From assembly GCA_949752745.1 (NCBI GenBank), contig OX457027.1, positions 86,497,094 to 86,561,093 of the forward strand: a stretch of DNA of 64,000 bases. Direction: 5' to 3'. The notes below the pieces were generated by a model. It worked only from the letters and a program-made list of their open reading frames with translations, was not told the origin of the DNA and searched no databases. Position numbers and translations under genes: made by a program. The DNA is from Protula sp. h YS-2021. Its lineage: Eukaryota; Annelida; Polychaeta; Sabellida; Serpulidae. This document shows, one piece after another, positions 44,782 to 57,185 of this stretch (position 1 is its first letter; each line of letters opens with the position of its first letter).

Positions 44782-45035
44782 AGACCCCAACCGGGAGAAT
44801 CTGGAGGGGTCTATAGCATTGACCTCTGTCAGGCTGACCGTCTGTACGTCCAATTTTTGTACGCGCTATATCTCCAACACCATTTAACCGATTTCAATTT
44901 CTTTTACACATAGAAAGACCGGGTAGTGGAACTGTGCGACGAAGCGCTGTTTTTGGATTTCTCGGAAAATTAAAAAATGCGGAAACTTTGAATTTTTATG
45001 CCCTTGACACTGATCATTGTGTCCGGTTGGGGTCT
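44782..45035. mobile_element. 254-bp MITE with 13-bp perfect inverted termini
   Basis: The termini are AGACCCCAACCGG and CCGGTTGGGGTCT. No coding frame. Superfamily not identified; no convincing target duplication seen. Confidence 0.8.
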
Positions 45036-45539
45036 GCGCCTTCGACGATGGGTTGTTGAGGAACTAAGTACTCTATGTAGTTTGTTAAAAACTGAAATGT
45101 GGTGTGCAAAGTTGCACGCAATGTAGAGTAGAAAATAGAAAAATTCAATGTTTTGTAAATGAAAATTAAATTCACATTTTAATGATAAATTACAAATAGT
45201 GAATGATATGTATGAATCGACCGTCAAGTTTACGCACTCCATTCAATAATAAACTTTGAAAAGAAAGTCCTTTAGTTGTACTTTTAAAACCAGCATCTAC
45301 TTTTATAATTCCAGCCACAGTAAGAGAAATATTCCCTGTGCTCTTACTGCTTTATCATTTCAGCGGAATTGTCAAATATTCGAGCTCTAAAATTCCAGAG
45401 GCTTTGCAAGGCCGCTAAGTGAACCAGCGACTTTAGAAAACCATAAATGCTTGGACACTGCATCATAAATCTTTATGAAGTGTGGAACCATATGAAGAAA
45501 TCAAAGTCAACACTAGACCAATTTCGCCACCGAGTGACG

Positions 45540-46060
45540 AAATAAACGCTTGAAAACCCTCTAAACTTCCGGTTTTTGACTCTAATGTGACATTGAGATC
45601 AAGGTCACCGAAAGTTATACCTTACGAACGTCAAAGAGGGTATGGAGGTCGAAAATGAGGTCAAAACTGCTTTATCTATTACAGATTTTGAGATGCAGTG
45701 CAACTTCCGGTTTTGCCTCGAAAGTTACCTTGAGACCAAGGTCACCGAAAGGTATATTTTATGTACCGTTGAGGAGAACCTCGAAGTCGAAATGAGGGCG
45801 AAATGGTTCATCTCTTACCGTTTTTAAGATAAAGGGCAACTTCCGGTTTTAACTCGAAAGTGACCTTAAGGTCAATGTCACCAGAAGGTATGTCTTACGT
45901 AACGTCTTAGGGGGATAGAGGTCGAAAATGAGGTCAAAACTGGTCTATCTCTTATAGTTTTTGAGGTAAAGTGCAACTTCAGGGTTTTAACTCGAAAGTG
46001 AACTCGAGGTCAAGGTCACCGAAATTTGCACCTAACCTAACGCCCTACAGGAGGAGGAAG
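45540..46060. repeat. Relative of the TGACCTTGACC repeat
   Basis: Four diverged units share CAACTTCCGGTTTT, GAGGTCAAGGTCACCGAAA and GTCGAAAATGAGGTCAAAAC. The 3' body and the TTGCAAGTGGG end of the longer copies are absent. Confidence 0.75.
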
Positions 46061-47040
46061 TGCTGGGTCTGGTGTGATTTTTTCTGGTTGGTCTTATCAA
46101 GCCCATAATTATACTTGCTTTGGGGGAGCAGTTACTTATCTTCTATAAAACTATGTGAAACAATCCTTTTCAAAGGACTAACAACAGCAACTTGTAATTG
46201 CACAGGTCAAGTGAATAAGTTTGCAACAAAACCTTAAAAATTGAAAAAAAATCAACAACTTGTTCTCTTTGTAATGAAAAGCGCACTCTCACCTGCTTGT
46301 AAAAAGCCACGTAAGTACAATTCAGCGACCTCAGTAACAAGCAGCATCGCAGATGCATTAACTGACAGTTAGCCTTCCAGTATCGTCCATTTCCAAGCGA
46401 GTATGCCCTATGCTTATGTATATACTCACAAACAGTAATGCTCTGCTGAGGGTGACCGTGAAGACTAAGTATTCTGAGTTTTGTGTACATTTTTGGGGGA
46501 TAAGGATTGGGCGTTTTACAGGGCACTGGGTGGTTAAAAGTTAACTTTAATTGTACATTCGTATACAACTAAGCTGTCTGCATATTGTGTATCAAAATCC
46601 CGCTTTAAAACCGACCATGAAAACGAAACGAGAAATTTCGTTAAAAAATAACGTTACCGCGATGCCCTTTGTCAAAAAATAGTCTCATAACGTATTTTGC
46701 TCGAAATATCTAGGTCCAGCCGTTTTCAAGATATTCAACTTTGGAACATTCATGACGTAACAAGATGTTGATGACGCATAGGTTAATAAAAAATTATTTG
46801 ACACCAGTTCATAGTCAAGTATAAGTGAGCCAAATTTCATTCGCCTAGCTTAAGCCGTTTCGTCGGAGTTGTCTGGAAATCGACGCAAAAATTTCGGCTG
46901 ATAAAATGAAAAATAACCAACAGAAAAGGAAAAAAGAGATACTTTAAGTACTTTAAGCCAACACTTTCCACACCGAGTAAAACAAATACGTTTGAAAAGT
47001 TTACTTTTAAAGTTTCAAATATGATTTACCCTATGCCATT
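46060..47040. other. No gene recognised
   Basis: A phrase resembling the interspersed repeat 3' body (GTTGTCTGGAAATCGACG) is near 46868. Nothing coding. Confidence 0.4.
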
Positions 47041-47049
47041 CTTATGAAC

Positions 47050-47262
47050 GTATTTGATTCTATGGATACCATATACTGCATATTACCATATAACCCATAT
47101 TACTATATACTACATATTACCATATACCCCATATTACCATACATACCTATTACCATATACCCCATATCAGCATATACCACACATTACTACATACTACAAC
47201 TTACCATATACCACATATTAACATATACCACATATTACCATATACAACATATTACCATGTAA
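47050..47262. repeat. CATATTACCATATACC short tandem array
   Basis: Ten or more degenerate units of about 16-18 bp with ATTACCATATACCCCAT. AT-rich; no coding meaning. Confidence 0.9.
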
Positions 47263-47514
47263 AAGTCATAAGCTAATTCAACAAAACATATGCTGGCTGC
47301 ATTGCTTTAAAATTAGATCTGCAAACTGTTATTCCCCCTTTGGTTTGGCGGCATTTTAAGAACAGATCCACGGCCTTCTGTTCTGTTCATGTCTAAGAGA
47401 CGACTAATCGAAATTTCTTCATTCTTCCTTCTTTTTAACGCTTGTTCCTAAAGCAAGTGCGGCCTACGCTAGCATGCTGTATTGTGTAATATGCCGTCTA
47501 CGTGGTTATAGTGC

Positions 47515-48425
47515 ACTGAACATATGGCTACCATATTTCGCTTAGATATGTTATATCCATATGTTTTCTCATACATTTATTTTGTCAGACATAGTTACCT
47601 CATGCATACCATATGGTTAATATCAAGTGGCCATGTGAACCAATCACATTACAGTGTAAAGTATGCATACTATAAGGTAACTATGAAATGACTATGTGGA
47701 CCAATCCTATTACAGTGTTAAGCATCCATTCCATATGATTAATATGAAGTGGCCATGCGAATTAATCACATTACAGTGCATAGTATGCATACCATACATG
47801 GTTAATATGATGTGACCATGTGGAGCATTACAGTGTAAAGAAAGCATGCCATATGGTTAATATGCAGTGACCATATGGACCAATCACATTACAGTGTAAA
47901 ACATGCATATCATATGGTTAATGTGAGGTGACCCTGCATGTGGGCCATATTCCAGTGTAAAGCATGCTATTCATATTGTTAATATAAGATGACCATATGG
48001 ACCAATCCCATTGCAGTGTAAAGCATGCATATCATATGGTTAATATGAGGTGGCCATATGGAACATTACAGTGTAAAGCATGCATACCATATAGTTAATG
48101 TGAGGTGACAATGTGGACCAATCCCATTGCAGTGTAAAGCATGCATACCATATGGTTAATATGAGGTGACCATGTGGACCATTACAGTGTAAAGCATGCA
48201 TACCATATGGTTAATATGAGATGACCATGTGGACCATTACAGTGTAAAGCATGCATACCATATGGTTAATATGAGATGACCATGTGGACCAATCCCATTG
48301 CAGTGTAAAGCATGCATACCATATGGTTAATATGAGGTGACCATGTGGACCATTACAGTGTAAAGCATGCATACCATATGGTTAATATGAGATGACCATG
48401 TGGACCAATCACATTATCGTGTAAA
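47515..48425. repeat. Minisatellite with units of about 53 and 62 bp
   Basis: Units of the type ACAGTGTAAAGCATGCATAC, CATATGGTTAATATGAGGTG and ACCATGTGGACC, with or without an AATCCCATTG insert. The right half is more uniform than the left, which suggests growth from the right. Confidence 0.93.
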
Positions 48426-48851
48426 GCACGTGGCAAACATGTTTTTTTCTAACGCAATAGTAAAAGTCGTGAAAGGATTCACTATATAGTCATTATGTTA
48501 ACACAGATCCTGGAAGGACAAATTCCAGACACAACATCCTCGTCAAGGAAATGACTACGTCTTTTAAAATTTACAATAGAGTTATTGGAAAATTATGCAC
48601 ACTTTTTTGGTGAAACACTTTTTGTCAGCTTTAAGTTTTAAACCACGAAGGGCTTGGTGACAGAAGCGGTGTCTTGTTTTGATAAGTGATCGCGAACAGG
48701 AGCCAGGGACCGCACAGTTATGAGACAGAGGCGGATCCAGAACACCAGGATTTGGGGCTGGCGGATCCAGAAGTCACAAGGAATTAAACTCTGTGGCGAA
48801 AAAATAATAATCCAGGCGGTTAAAAAATTCACAGATCAAAACCTTAATATG

Positions 48852-48853
<2 letters not shown>

Positions 48854-48918
<65 letters not shown>
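48854..48918. repeat. (CT)n microsatellite
   Basis: Pure CT run of 65 bp. Confidence 0.97.
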
Positions 48919-48920
<2 letters not shown>

Positions 48921-49496
48921 GAGTCCTACCCCCACATAGGCACGCACCCGCACGTTATTGAGCTGGTTATGGTTCAGTCAAACACAGTGTTTATTTCCGT
49001 GACATGTTTGAAGGTTGATTGGAGTGTTCACATCAACACAGTGAATAGAGATCTCAAAAACATCACTATATATGGGTCCTTTAATACTAAATCTCGATTA
49101 AAATCCAAGGCTCCGGGATTTCACAGACGTGTGCATATCTAAAATTAGCATCAGCCTGTGATGCCTTGAGAGCTTCAGGATGTGCTGTTCCACTGGGCGT
49201 TTTTTTTCCAAAACGCGCTATTCCTGTCTTTTGTTAAATGTGATCAGTGAAAAACACCAGCATTTACTTCCTGTTCTAAAACACTTTATACGTTCCGTTG
49301 GGTAATGATCAGCTAAGTTGGTTACAGGTTCTGGGTTCGAAAATGGCTCTGGTTAGCAAGCGGGAGAATTTTGTTCGCCTTCATCTCAGGCCATATTGAG
49401 AAAAGATAGGCACGTTACTGAGGGAGGGTTATGGAATACAAGTTTCAATCATAATTAGGTCACTTTCTATTGTTGTAACAGGTTTTGATTTCTAAG

Positions 49497-49742
49497 TCAA
49501 AACCTGTTTGAAATCGAGGCTGTAAAAAAGAAAACCGTTTGATTTTTATTTACACATGCCTCTTCCTCCGACACGAAACGAAATCTTGTACTTTCCTCAG
49601 AGTCACTGTTGTCTTCAAACTTTGGATACTCATTTTCCGTGTCATTTTCAAATATATTTGTGTCGATCAGGTCAAGAGAGCGGTCACTCTCGGGTTTATC
49701 AAAAGTCCCCTCGGTATCGATTTGTGACAGAATTTTGTCCAT
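49497..49742 (-). CDS. Acidic open frame in duplicated unit, copy 1 (hypothetical)
   Basis: 81 residues, MDKILSQIDTEGTFDKPESD onward, rich in Asp, Glu and Ser (SDSEESTRF). It matches the frame in copy 2, where the only length change nearby is a 6-bp insertion that keeps frame. No family recognised. It could be the acidic N-terminus of a transposase or a chance frame. Confidence 0.25.
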   Translation of the reverse strand: MDKILSQIDTEGTFDKPESDRSLDLIDTNIFENDTENEYPKFEDNSDSEESTRFRFVSEEEACVNKNQTVFFFTASISNRF

Positions 49743-50105
49743 TGAATCGTCACAATTTACATTTTCTTGATTTGTTTCGATTTGTGATATAAAAATGTCC
49801 GTGGAATCAGCACTATCACTTTGATTTAGAACCTGTGTTATGTCGCCATAAAAAAACTGACAAAATCAGCACCATTTTCAATATCTTATGTATTATCCAT
49901 TTTGTTGTTAGCGGTTTGGCCGCCTCTTAGAAAAGTCGATGAAATTGATTCTACGTCAACTTTTTATAACGTGAAAGCAGCTTTTGATGTATTTCACACT
50001 TATTAATTGAATTAGCATTTGTCCAAAGTTTCGCACGCGAACAAAGGGAGGTTTTGACTGACCACTTCTTGCTTGGAGAAAGTTCCCTACTGATGATTGA
50101 AAAAC

Positions 50106-50207
50106 GGTAAATAATTCGAACACAGGCTTTGACTGGATTTTCAAAACCTGCGGGCTTCGCCCTTAGGTTTTGAAAAACCAGTCAAAACCTTGTTCTCATT
50201 ATTTACC
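50106..50207. repeat. Near-perfect palindrome of about 102 bp, copy 1
   Basis: Arms run GGTAAATAATTCGAACACAG to its diverged complement ending ATTATTTACC. The centre is GGGCTTCGCCC, which would form a very stable hairpin tip. Confidence 0.9.
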
Positions 50208-50214
50208 TTTTTCG

Positions 50215-50547
50215 TCAAAACCTGTTTGAAATCGAGGCTGTAAAAAAGAAAACCGTTTGATTTTTATTTTTATTTACACATGCCTCTTCCTCCGACACGA
50301 AACGAAATCTTGTACTTTCCTCAGAGTCACTGTTGTCTTCAAACTTTGGATACTCATTTTCCGTGTCATTTTCAAATATATTTGTGTCGATCAGGTCAAG
50401 AGAGCGGTCACTCTCGGGTTTATCAAAAGTCCCCTCGGTATCGATTTGTGACAGAATTTTGTCCATTGAATCGTCACAATTTACATTTTCTTGATTTGTT
50501 TCGATTTGTGATATAAAAATGTCCGTCCATGGAATCAGCACTATCAC
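50215..50547 (-). CDS. Acidic open frame in duplicated unit, copy 2 (hypothetical)
   Basis: 110 residues. It extends copy 1's frame upstream with MIVLIPWTDIFISQIETNQE; copy 1 also has FISQIETNQE before its Met, so the shared open frame is longer than 81 residues. The NKNQ of copy 1 is NKNKNQ here. Function unknown. Confidence 0.25.
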   Translation of the reverse strand: MIVLIPWTDIFISQIETNQENVNCDDSMDKILSQIDTEGTFDKPESDRSLDLIDTNIFENDTENEYPKFEDNSDSEESTRFRFVSEEEACVNKNKNQTVFFFTASISNRF

Positions 50548-50832
50548 TTTGATTTAGAACCTGTGTTAAGTCGCCGTAAAAAACTGACAAAATCAGCACC
50601 ATTTTCAATATCTTATGTATTATCCATTTTGTTGTTAGCGGTTTGGCCGCCTCTTAGAAAAGTCGATGAAATTGATTCTACGTCAACTTTTTATAACGTG
50701 AAAGCAGCTTTTGATGTATTTCACACTTATTAATTGAATTAGCATTTGTCCAAAGTTTCCCACGTTAACAAAGGGAGGTTTTGACTGACCACTTCTTGCT
50801 TGGAGAAAGTTCCCTACTAATGATTGAAAAAC

Positions 50833-50934
50833 GGTAAATAATTCGAACACAGGTTTTGACTGGATTTTCAAAACCTGCGGGCTTCGCCCTTAGGTTATGA
50901 AAACCCAATCAAAACCTGGTTCTCATTATTTACC
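50833..50934. repeat. Near-perfect palindrome of about 102 bp, copy 2
   Basis: Same structure as copy 1, 727 bp to the right, with the same GGGCTTCGCCC centre and a few changes in the arms. Confidence 0.9.
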
Positions 50935-50940
50935 TTATTC

Positions 50941-52545
50941 GTAGATCATGAAGTGAAGTACTTCAAAGGTGTAGAAATAGGGGGCGGGGAGGGAGGAGGG
51001 GGTTTGTTGGTTTGGGCGTGTTGATGTGTTGTGCTGCGCTATGCGGGGTGGCGTGCAGTCCAGGTGTTGCGCGGTTCAGGCAGCGACAAAATATCAGGGT
51101 TTCATATCACGCTTTCAAGATGATCTTCCAATGTTACAGCACGCCGACGGATAGTTACTCAAGTAAAGCTCACCGTTTTTTACTGAAAGAGACAGAAGCA
51201 AATTTATCGACACTTAATGAAAGCCTACAATATAGAAACCATTGGAAACTTAGTAGTGTAGCTCTCACAAACCCGCGCCTTCTGTATTCAAACTTCAACG
51301 TCATCTACACCCGAACTTGTGCACATAGTCCCATCGTTGCTCCCAACTTTTACATCCGGGTACAACACTGTTGTTCAAACTACAGAAATTCCCTCCTGCA
51401 ACCAACAACACTGTAAACAAATGATGTTTTTTATTCATATCATATGCCTTGCCGATATCTTTTGACAAGGATTACTCACATGCCGCTGACAAATTTGGTT
51501 GTATTTGTGCATTGTTCATATTCCATGACCTTCACAATTGACCTTTCCTTAATTGATGTCACTATTGTTCTATTTTATTTTTTGCGCTCTACTACTATTT
51601 ACATGACGAACTTTTCCTACATGCTACGACTATGTGCATTACGCGATGCCTTCGGTTTATATATTTTTGATCAAATCTTTCATAGTAACAAGTCATTAGA
51701 CACAGTCTCAACAATAATAGGGAGAAAATTGTTTCAGTTGAGTTAAATAAAGCTTTGTGAATTACGAAAAAAAAACATCAACATCAACTTGTTGCTAATG
51801 GCCTGTTGATCTTTGTTTTTATGTACTTGGCTGAAAATTATACATGATGATATGATTTACGTTTGATGCTTTTAAAGCATGATCAAACTGACGTCATGTT
51901 GTAGGACACCCTCGCTAATTCTCTACTAGTACAGTGTTATCCGGATTAAGCAGGTTTTGACATCGCTACGCTATCTTATCACTTTAAAATTATCATAAAC
52001 AGAGCGATTTAAACTGTTAGGGAATGACCAGAGAAACTGACACCCGATGATCCGCTTTCCCGAGCAATTAAAAGTTAAGTACGAGCTAAGATTTAGAAAA
52101 CCGTTTTGAATTTCCAAATATTTATAGAAGCCACAGAAGTTCATAAACAGAATGAATCATTGGCTTAGCATTGGGATGCTTGATTACTCTATTGCTACAC
52201 TTGGGGATTTTCAATCCTAGTTTATTGAACTCGTACGATTCGGTAAAGTGTTTCCTCACGATTCCTTTTTTTCGCCATAACGTTGCCACCCCATCTCATC
52301 TAGGGTGAGACGGCTAGGGTTAGAACGACCAAATTTGGCAGAGATATAATGTAGCATGCCTGGTTGGTCCATATTATTTTTTCTTATACCTTCATTAACA
52401 TTTTATATGCAAAATGGACATTTTTTTAATGTCGTTGTTAGTTTGCGCTATTTGACGTAGGAAGATGAAATTTGACTCGCAGACAGAGGATGATGAGACG
52501 CCGTGATTTTTTTACGTTGACCTTTAAGGTCAAGGTCATGTATTT
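50941..52545. other. No gene recognised
   Basis: The part 52260-52550 resembles the 3' portion of the interspersed repeats (ACCAAATTTGGCAGAGATA, CCTTTAAGGTCAAGGTCA). The rest shows no exon I can support. Confidence 0.4.
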
Positions 52546-52557
52546 ATTTACCTGAAA

Positions 52558-52815
52558 GTGACTTCCAGAAAACTCTTCCTACAACGTTTGAAGTTGGAAG
52601 ACGACACGTGGCAAAGGTATAGACAGTGGTTTTGTATGAGGAATAACAGGAGGAACATGGAGACATGCGTAAAGTGTGGTGAAAAGTCAGAATCGGTATT
52701 CTGGGCTATTAGTGAGCAAACGCTCTGTCTAAAATGTGACAAACTTGAAAAGAAGGCCGTCAAAGCTCTTAGGATTGTGTCGTTGAAAATGGCGGTAACT
52801 CAGGTAAAACTTTGA
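52558..52815 (+). CDS. Hypothetical short protein with two CxxC pairs
   Basis: 85 residues, with TCVKCGEKSESVF then TLCLKCDKLEKK, a zinc-ribbon-like spacing of two CxxC pairs 22 residues apart. Composition looks protein-like. A second open stretch (52812-53003, LDDLLGLDKNEFCSVFSKSL) follows in another frame, so the two may be one decayed gene or element. No family recognised. Confidence 0.3.
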   Translation: MTSRKLFLQRLKLEDDTWQRYRQWFCMRNNRRNMETCVKCGEKSESVFWAISEQTLCLKCDKLEKKAVKALRIVSLKMAVTQVKL

Positions 52816-53295
52816 ATAAACTTGATGATCTTTTAGGTTTAGACAAGAACGAATTTTGTAGTGTGTTTAGCAAATCATTGGGTACCATCTTTCAATACAT
52901 CTGCAAAGACGTCCAAGATATTTTACTCAAAGTTGACATTGTTATCTTAAGTGATTTACATAGAGCACTTAATCGAAATTTCAAGAAAAATGTCAAATTT
53001 TAGCAAGTGAAAGGCCAAATTAAGACAAGTGAAGACAAAACGATTCGCAGCTAATTTTTTTACTTCTGATATGTTTTTTTGTCTAGGTAATAACATACAG
53101 TATCTGTTCAATGTCTATTTGTCCAATTTTATATTCTTGTTTATTTGACCCTATCAATAGTCATCAAACACAAGTTGGCTTAGGAACCAAATCTATTATT
53201 CTTTACAAATAAAAACCTGATGTGACGTAACAGGTTATTATTAAGTACAAAAGTAGACTACAGATACGACAAAAAAAACTGATTTCTCGTTAAAA

Positions 53296-54519
53296 ATTAG
53301 ACCGAATTTCGCTACACGTAGCGAAATGGCACCCACTTGCAATTGTACAATCCATCTAGTCAAAGACACATTTTTCAGTGTTTCGACATAATTATCAGAT
53401 TCCGAATTATTTGAACGAGTACATAGAAGTAAATATAATGTAATCTCTTTTGGGTACAAATAATCAAATTCAGTTTTCTAACCCTTTTCGAGATAATGGT
53501 CAACTTCCGGTTTTTACCTTGACCATGACGGAGGAGGTCAAGGTCACCGAGGTAATTCTTATGTAACGTCTTATAGGCCCAAGGGGTCGAAAATGAGCTC
53601 AAAATCGTTCTATCTCTAACCGTTTTCGAGATAATAGTCAACTTCCCGTTTTTGACCTTGAACATGACGGAGGAGGGCAAGGTCACCGAGGTAATTTTTA
53701 TGTAACGTCTTTTAGGCCCAAACGGTCCAAAAAAGCTCAGAATCGCTCTATCTCTAACCGTTTCCGAGAGAATGGTAAACTTAGGGTTTTTGACCTTGAC
53801 CATAACGGAGGAGGTCAAGGTCACTAGGTACCTCTTATATAACGTCTTTTAGGCCCAAAGGGTCGAAAATAAGCCCAAAATCGCTCTATCTCTAACCGTT
53901 TTCGAGATAATGGACGATTTTTCTCTAACGGATTTCAATATACGAAAGTCTCTTGACCTTGACACTGAATGTCGAGATTCCATCCATGATGTTACTGCCT
54001 ACTGACAGCGTACACGTGTTGAAACCAGGATTTAAGGGCTATTTCCAGCAATTTTTCGTGATGGAATAGGTTTTTGAAAAAATATTTTGACCTCAATTTG
54101 ACCTTGACCTTGAAAATCAAGGTCAAAAATTTTTGCGGATTTCACGATAACTCATTACCGTCTATATCTCTGCCAAATGCCGCCTTTCTACTACGAACCG
54201 TGTAGGAGGAGTTTTCTGGAAACCACTTTGAAGTAAAAAAACTTTGACCTCAGTTAGACCTTGACCTTCAAGGTCAGGGTAAAAAATTTTGCAGATTTCA
54301 CGACATGTCATCATTATATATCTCTGTGCCAAATTTCATCGTCCTACGTCAAATAGCGTAGGAGTTTTCTGGAAACCTCCTTGACGAAAAAAAAAAAAAA
54401 AAAAAAAAACAAAAAAAAAAAACAAAAAAAAAAAAAAACAAAAAAAAAAAAAAGGAAGAAATAAACTGCCAGAATTCTTTGCAAGGCATACCCATTTCCA
54501 AACTATGTTTGCAAGTGGG
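53296..54519. repeat. TGACCTTGACC interspersed repeat, copy 3
   Basis: It starts with a perfect palindrome TTTCGCTACACGTAGCGAAA followed by CCCACTTGCAA, and ends GTTTGCAAGTGGGAA. About four internal units, then the usual 3' body and a long A/CAAA stretch (54387-54454). Confidence 0.87.
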
Positions 54520-55985
54520 AATAATAACCTGCTTCATGAATTCAGTGAAGTCATAACCACGACTTCAATTTTTATAAGCTATTTTTATCACACTTCGGTT
54601 GGAAACTAACGGCTATGATAAAAATGATTTGCAACTTGGGAGAAGATTTCAGCAAATATTAATATAATAATGTTAAAGAGTATGGGCATTTCTAACCTTG
54701 TATACTCATTGGCTTGTTTGGACTGTAAGGAAGAAACTCTGAAAGATGCACATAAACCTATTAATAAATTTATTTGGAAAAGCAAAGTAGCAAAGATGGA
54801 ACACTGCGCCCAGACAGTTAACAATCAATGGGGATGAGAGAACCGGGGATTACAATGACACACAAATCGTCACGTTTGCCTTGGATCTCTGGATCGATCA
54901 GCATCAAGTTTTACTGCATACTTTGTCCGTTTACGAGAAGTATATTTTAATTGGGGGAAATGATATTTTTCGAAGACTGGTTCTCTAAAGGACTTGAGTA
55001 GGCAAAAGACCCGAATGAAGACTACAAAGCTATTAGATCCGTGCGATTTATAGAAAAAAATTCACATTAATAACGCAAATATATTACAATGCTTTCAAAA
55101 TCAGACTCATTCTTATCGCCTTTTTGTATAAATAAAACCAGTCGCAAAAAATGCGATGATAACAAATGCCACAAACGGTACATCTTCTAGTCTAGAAAAG
55201 TAAAAGACAGGCTTCAGTTATTTTATCGTAGCTTCACCAGTGTCTCAATGTCAGGAATAAATACATAGCATTAAATTCAAATATTTAAAGAGCCATTTTC
55301 TGATAGAAAGTTTTCACATTATTAGTAGATACCGATTTATCGAGTCAATATGAGGATATTATTGATCAGAAACGAATAATTGTATTGGTCAATAATACTT
55401 CATGTTGACTCGAAATAACATTATATTTGTTACGTGACCTAATTAATGTTCTGATTACAAATAGTTGCGTTCTGGTCAATATTGAAAAATTATTGATTTG
55501 TAAATGAACCAATCAGATTGCAACATTTGCCGAAGCCCTATGATGTTTATAACTTACTGCGTAAAATAATCTACAAAGAGGCTTGGTATTAAAGCAGTAG
55601 CATGAACCAAACCTCAGGTAAATACAAAATACGATCAAGTGTTGCGTCTTACGTTAACAGCATCTCGGAGCTAATGCCACAACATGAGTATGACCATACC
55701 GATTTCCAAAAATTAGAACACCATAGACGAGAGTACTTATTACATGTTTGACTAATTCATTCCAATTACAAACAATGCAATTAAATTACTGATATTTTCA
55801 TTGAAAAACATTGATGTCTGTGATTTAATCCTTTGCATAGATTTAAGTATTTTCCGCCCAATTGAAAAAGAAAAAAAATAACAATTAAGCTCAAAACTTT
55901 TAGAGCGTGGTTTTGTTATTGAGATGCGCTTCTCTACCAAGAACTCAACTCCATTAAAATTGACGTTAATGTCTCAATTGACAGC
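54520..55985. other. No gene recognised; one imperfect hairpin
   Basis: 55337-55407 is an imperfect palindrome (GAGTCAATATGAGGATATTA against TAATACTTCATGTTGACTC). No coding content identified. Confidence 0.45.
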
Positions 55986-55989
55986 GTGG

Positions 55990-56290
55990 CCATAATGCGC
56001 CGTCCTAAATCTCAACAGTTGGCCTGCATATCGTGGCCTAAATATCGCTGTCCTAAATGTCCCTGGCCTAAATATCGTGCCCTAAATGTCGCTGTCCTAA
56101 ATGTCCCTGGCCTCAATATCGTGCCCTAAATATAACAGTCTTGGATGTCCCAGGCCTAAATATACTACCCTTAATGTCGCTGCCGTAAATATCCCTTGAC
56201 TAAATATCGTACCCCAATTGTCACTGCATATTTCGATCGCCTTTATGTCGCTGGTCTATTTGTCCGGATCCTATTGTCACCGTAAGGTCG
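55990..56290. repeat. Phrase array (CCTAAATGTCGCTG)
   Basis: About 18 phrases of 14-18 bp such as GTCCTAAATGTCCCTGG and CCTAAATATCGTGCC, with alternating words. It ends with an inverted phrase (CGTCATTTAGGGTGC), so it may be one arm of an element. Confidence 0.8.
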
Positions 56291-56299
56291 TCATTTAGG

Positions 56300-57185
56300 G
56301 TGCAAAAGCACAAATAAATAAAATTTGCATGATAAAATGACACTGTCGTAATTTGACGAAGCTTGTGGTTTTCGAATTAACATTTAGCAAAACAATACAG
56401 TTGATTACAAAGGTAAGAAAAACTTATTAAAATTTCCTATCTTTTTATTTTGAGAAAATATTCATTGCATTTAATAAAGGCAAACTGGTTTTAAAGATAT
56501 CGAAGTAAAGGTGAGCTATTTTGTCTACCTTTATTAAATCTTTAATACCTTAATGCTTTTATAAACTGGAATAAATTCTGTTTATGTTCTCATAATAAAA
56601 CATTTGGAAATGGGCCAATCAATAATTACTGGACCACCCAGTAATTGATATTTAGACATTTTAAAGCTCTCTCCCTATACACAACATGATGACATCACTC
56701 AGTGACTATAACATTAGCGCACGGACAGTTTCAGAACCCCCCTGTCGTTCACGTTCCCTTCCCATACATGCGTAGTTAATGGATAGCTTTTATCACCTAT
56801 TAACGCTCAGATCGCTTGCTGTGGAGATCTAGTGGGTAAATTAAGATCCAGTCCTGAGGCATCACGTGATGAGATAACTAAAACAGAGCCATTTCGATTC
56901 TAAAAACCCCGGTCGAATTAAAAATACAAGATTGTGCATGGACACTTCAGCTCACGAATGCTGATGTCAGGATTTGTGGCGTAGAACTTCAAACTTCTAC
57001 CAAAATTTCCAGACAGTAAGGTTAAATACCTGGCGTCAAAATGGTTTATCGAAAATATTTCCACTAATTTCGGCAAGTCGCCAAAATAAATAATCGCCTC
57101 GTGGGCATTAATGCCCGCTTCCTTTAATCGATGCATGCACAGTCTTGTATTTTTAATTCACGAAGGTAAAAAGGAAATCGAACAA
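56300..57185. other. No gene recognised
   Basis: An open minus-strand frame at 56918-57136 (HEAIIYFGDLPKLVEIFSIN) looks protein-like but has no recognisable family or splice context. Confidence 0.35.

Larger units (their letters stand above)
49490..50940. repeat. Tandem duplication of a unit of about 727 bp
   Basis: Copy 1 is 49490-50214 and copy 2 is 50215-50940, with few differences and small indels. Each copy ends in a palindrome of about 100 bp. Differences include a 6-bp in-frame insertion at about 50268. Confidence 0.92.

Noticed and set aside
53296..54519. Helitron identity for the TGACCTTGACC family
   Set aside because: A 3' hairpin is present, but I see no CTAG-type terminus or AT insertion site, so the class stays open.
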